From Hoyosella altamirensis (GTDB taxonomy: Bacteria > Actinomycetota > Actinomycetes > Mycobacteriales > Mycobacteriaceae): a stretch of 64,000 nt of DNA. The notes below the pieces were generated by a model. The model did not search any database, was not told where the DNA came from, and worked only from the letters and a program-made list of their open reading frames with translations. A program made the translations under genes and the position numbers. The stretch lies in contig NZ_JACHWS010000001.1 of the NCBI RefSeq assembly GCF_014191505.1, positions 1,721,439 to 1,785,438 on the forward strand, read 5' to 3'. Shown here one piece after another: positions 63,589-64,000 of the stretch (position 1 is the first letter of the stretch; every line of letters begins with the position of its first letter).

Positions 63589-64000
63589 TCATCGAGTCCA
63601 GACAGTATGAAGGTCTTCCCAGGACAGTCCCTCAAGACTTTCCCGCAGCACGCGTCCCGGCGCCGGCGCCATCGGTACCGCACACGGCACGACAAGCAAT
63701 GCGCATCCTGCTGACTCGGCCGCTGCGCTGCCTGTCGGTGAATCCTCGATGGCGACGCAGTCCCCCGGGGCGAAACCGAGTTCGGCGGCAGCCCTGAGGT
63801 ACGGCTCCGGTGACGGCTTGCCACGCTCAACCTCATCACCGCAGATGATGGCATCGAACCGGCTGCGCCCCAGCGTTCCGAGAGCCCGCTCAGTCAGCAC
63901 GCGCTCGGTGTTGGTCACCAGCGCCATCGGGACGCCAGCCGCCGCGACCATGTCGAGTGCCTCCTGCCCACCTGGCCGCCAGTCGATCCCCTGGTCGAAC
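63589..64000 (-). CDS. HAD-family hydrolase, 5' end beyond window
   Basis: The minus strand is open from the window edge (first full codon at 63999) to TGA at 63589, giving about 136 C-terminal residues. PMALVTNTERVLTERAL contains the T/S-N motif II, GDEVERGKPSPEPYLRAAAELG carries the K of motif III, and CVAIEDSPTGSAAAESAGC is motif IV (ExD). It is a beta-phosphoglucomutase-like HAD phosphatase. The nucleophile Asp motif lies outside the window. Substrate unknown. Confidence 0.88.
   Translation of the reverse strand, partial: FDQGIDWRPGGQEALDMVAAAGVPMALVTNTERVLTERALGTLGRSRFDAIICGDEVERGKPSPEPYLRAAAELGFAPGDCVAIEDSPTGSAAAESAGCALLVVPCAVPMAPAPGRVLRESLEGLSWEDLHTVWTR

Overview
The window is 64 kb of high-GC actinobacterial chromosome. 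It carries a complete Pup-proteasome system (pup, prcBA, mpa/arc, dop, pafA, pafBC), Tat export genes beside pafBC, an F420-type biliverdin reductase-like gene and a mycothiol-type arsenate reductase. Together with its gene order, this places it in the Mycobacteriales (Mycobacterium / Rhodococcus / Hoyosella-like). Much of the first 43 kb keeps the gene neighbourhoods of M. tuberculosis Rv2070c-Rv2074, Rv2089c-Rv2097c, Rv2109c-Rv2115c, Rv2101 and Rv2118c-Rv2122c. These comparisons are from memory, not a search. No rRNA, tRNA, CRISPR array, insertion sequence or phage gene was seen.

Layout. 1-2.4 kb: GNAT fragment, Tat-exported DUF1906 protein, DUF218 protein. 2.4-6.4 kb: cobalamin genes cobL-cobM-cobK behind a DprE2-like reductase, with a divergent FMN/F420-fold reductase. 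6.3-11.5 kb: DsbA-like protein, Xaa-Pro type peptidase, 5'-3' exonuclease, an ALDH7 dehydrogenase and a DUF4333 lipid-envelope type protein. 11.5-25.1 kb: helY, tatC, tatA, pafC, pafB, pafA, then prcA, prcB, pup, dop and mpa, all on the minus strand and interrupted only by a plus-strand PAP2 phosphatase and a 17-bp inverted repeat. 25.4-34 kb: two SWI2/SNF2 helicases flanking a minus-strand run of PP2C phosphatase, cyclotransferase-like protein, SRPBCC protein and alpha/beta hydrolase. 34.1-35.5 kb: an ArsR-phosphatase fusion and arsC. 35.6-43.5 kb: permease, patatin, trmI, RecB-like nuclease, thioesterase-fold protein, VOC protein with a divergent TetR, hisG and hisE. 43.5-45.6 kb: GAF-ANTAR regulator, a second TetR and two small proteins.

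45.6-60.5 kb is the most distinctive part: one minus-strand run of 19 genes for a group 1h (actinobacterial high-affinity, H2-scavenging) [NiFe]-hydrogenase. In transcription order it is hypA, hypB, a secreted cupin, hhyS, hhyL, a NifU-Rieske fusion, a DUF5947-like protein, a DUF6084-like protein, an unrecognised 467-aa protein, a 39-aa membrane peptide, a maturation protease, a second hypC, hypF, hypC, hypD, hypE and a DUF6390-like protein. Many neighbours overlap by exactly 4 bp. A good sigma70-type promoter with a near-perfect CRP-type palindrome sitting on its start region lies in front of hhyS. A 54-aa membrane peptide with its own strong promoter abuts the far end of the cluster.

60.6-64 kb: a family 2 glycosyltransferase coupled to an FhuF-like [2Fe-2S] protein, then pentapeptide-repeat, MmcQ/YjbR and HAD genes on the opposite strand. 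The window ends inside the HAD gene.
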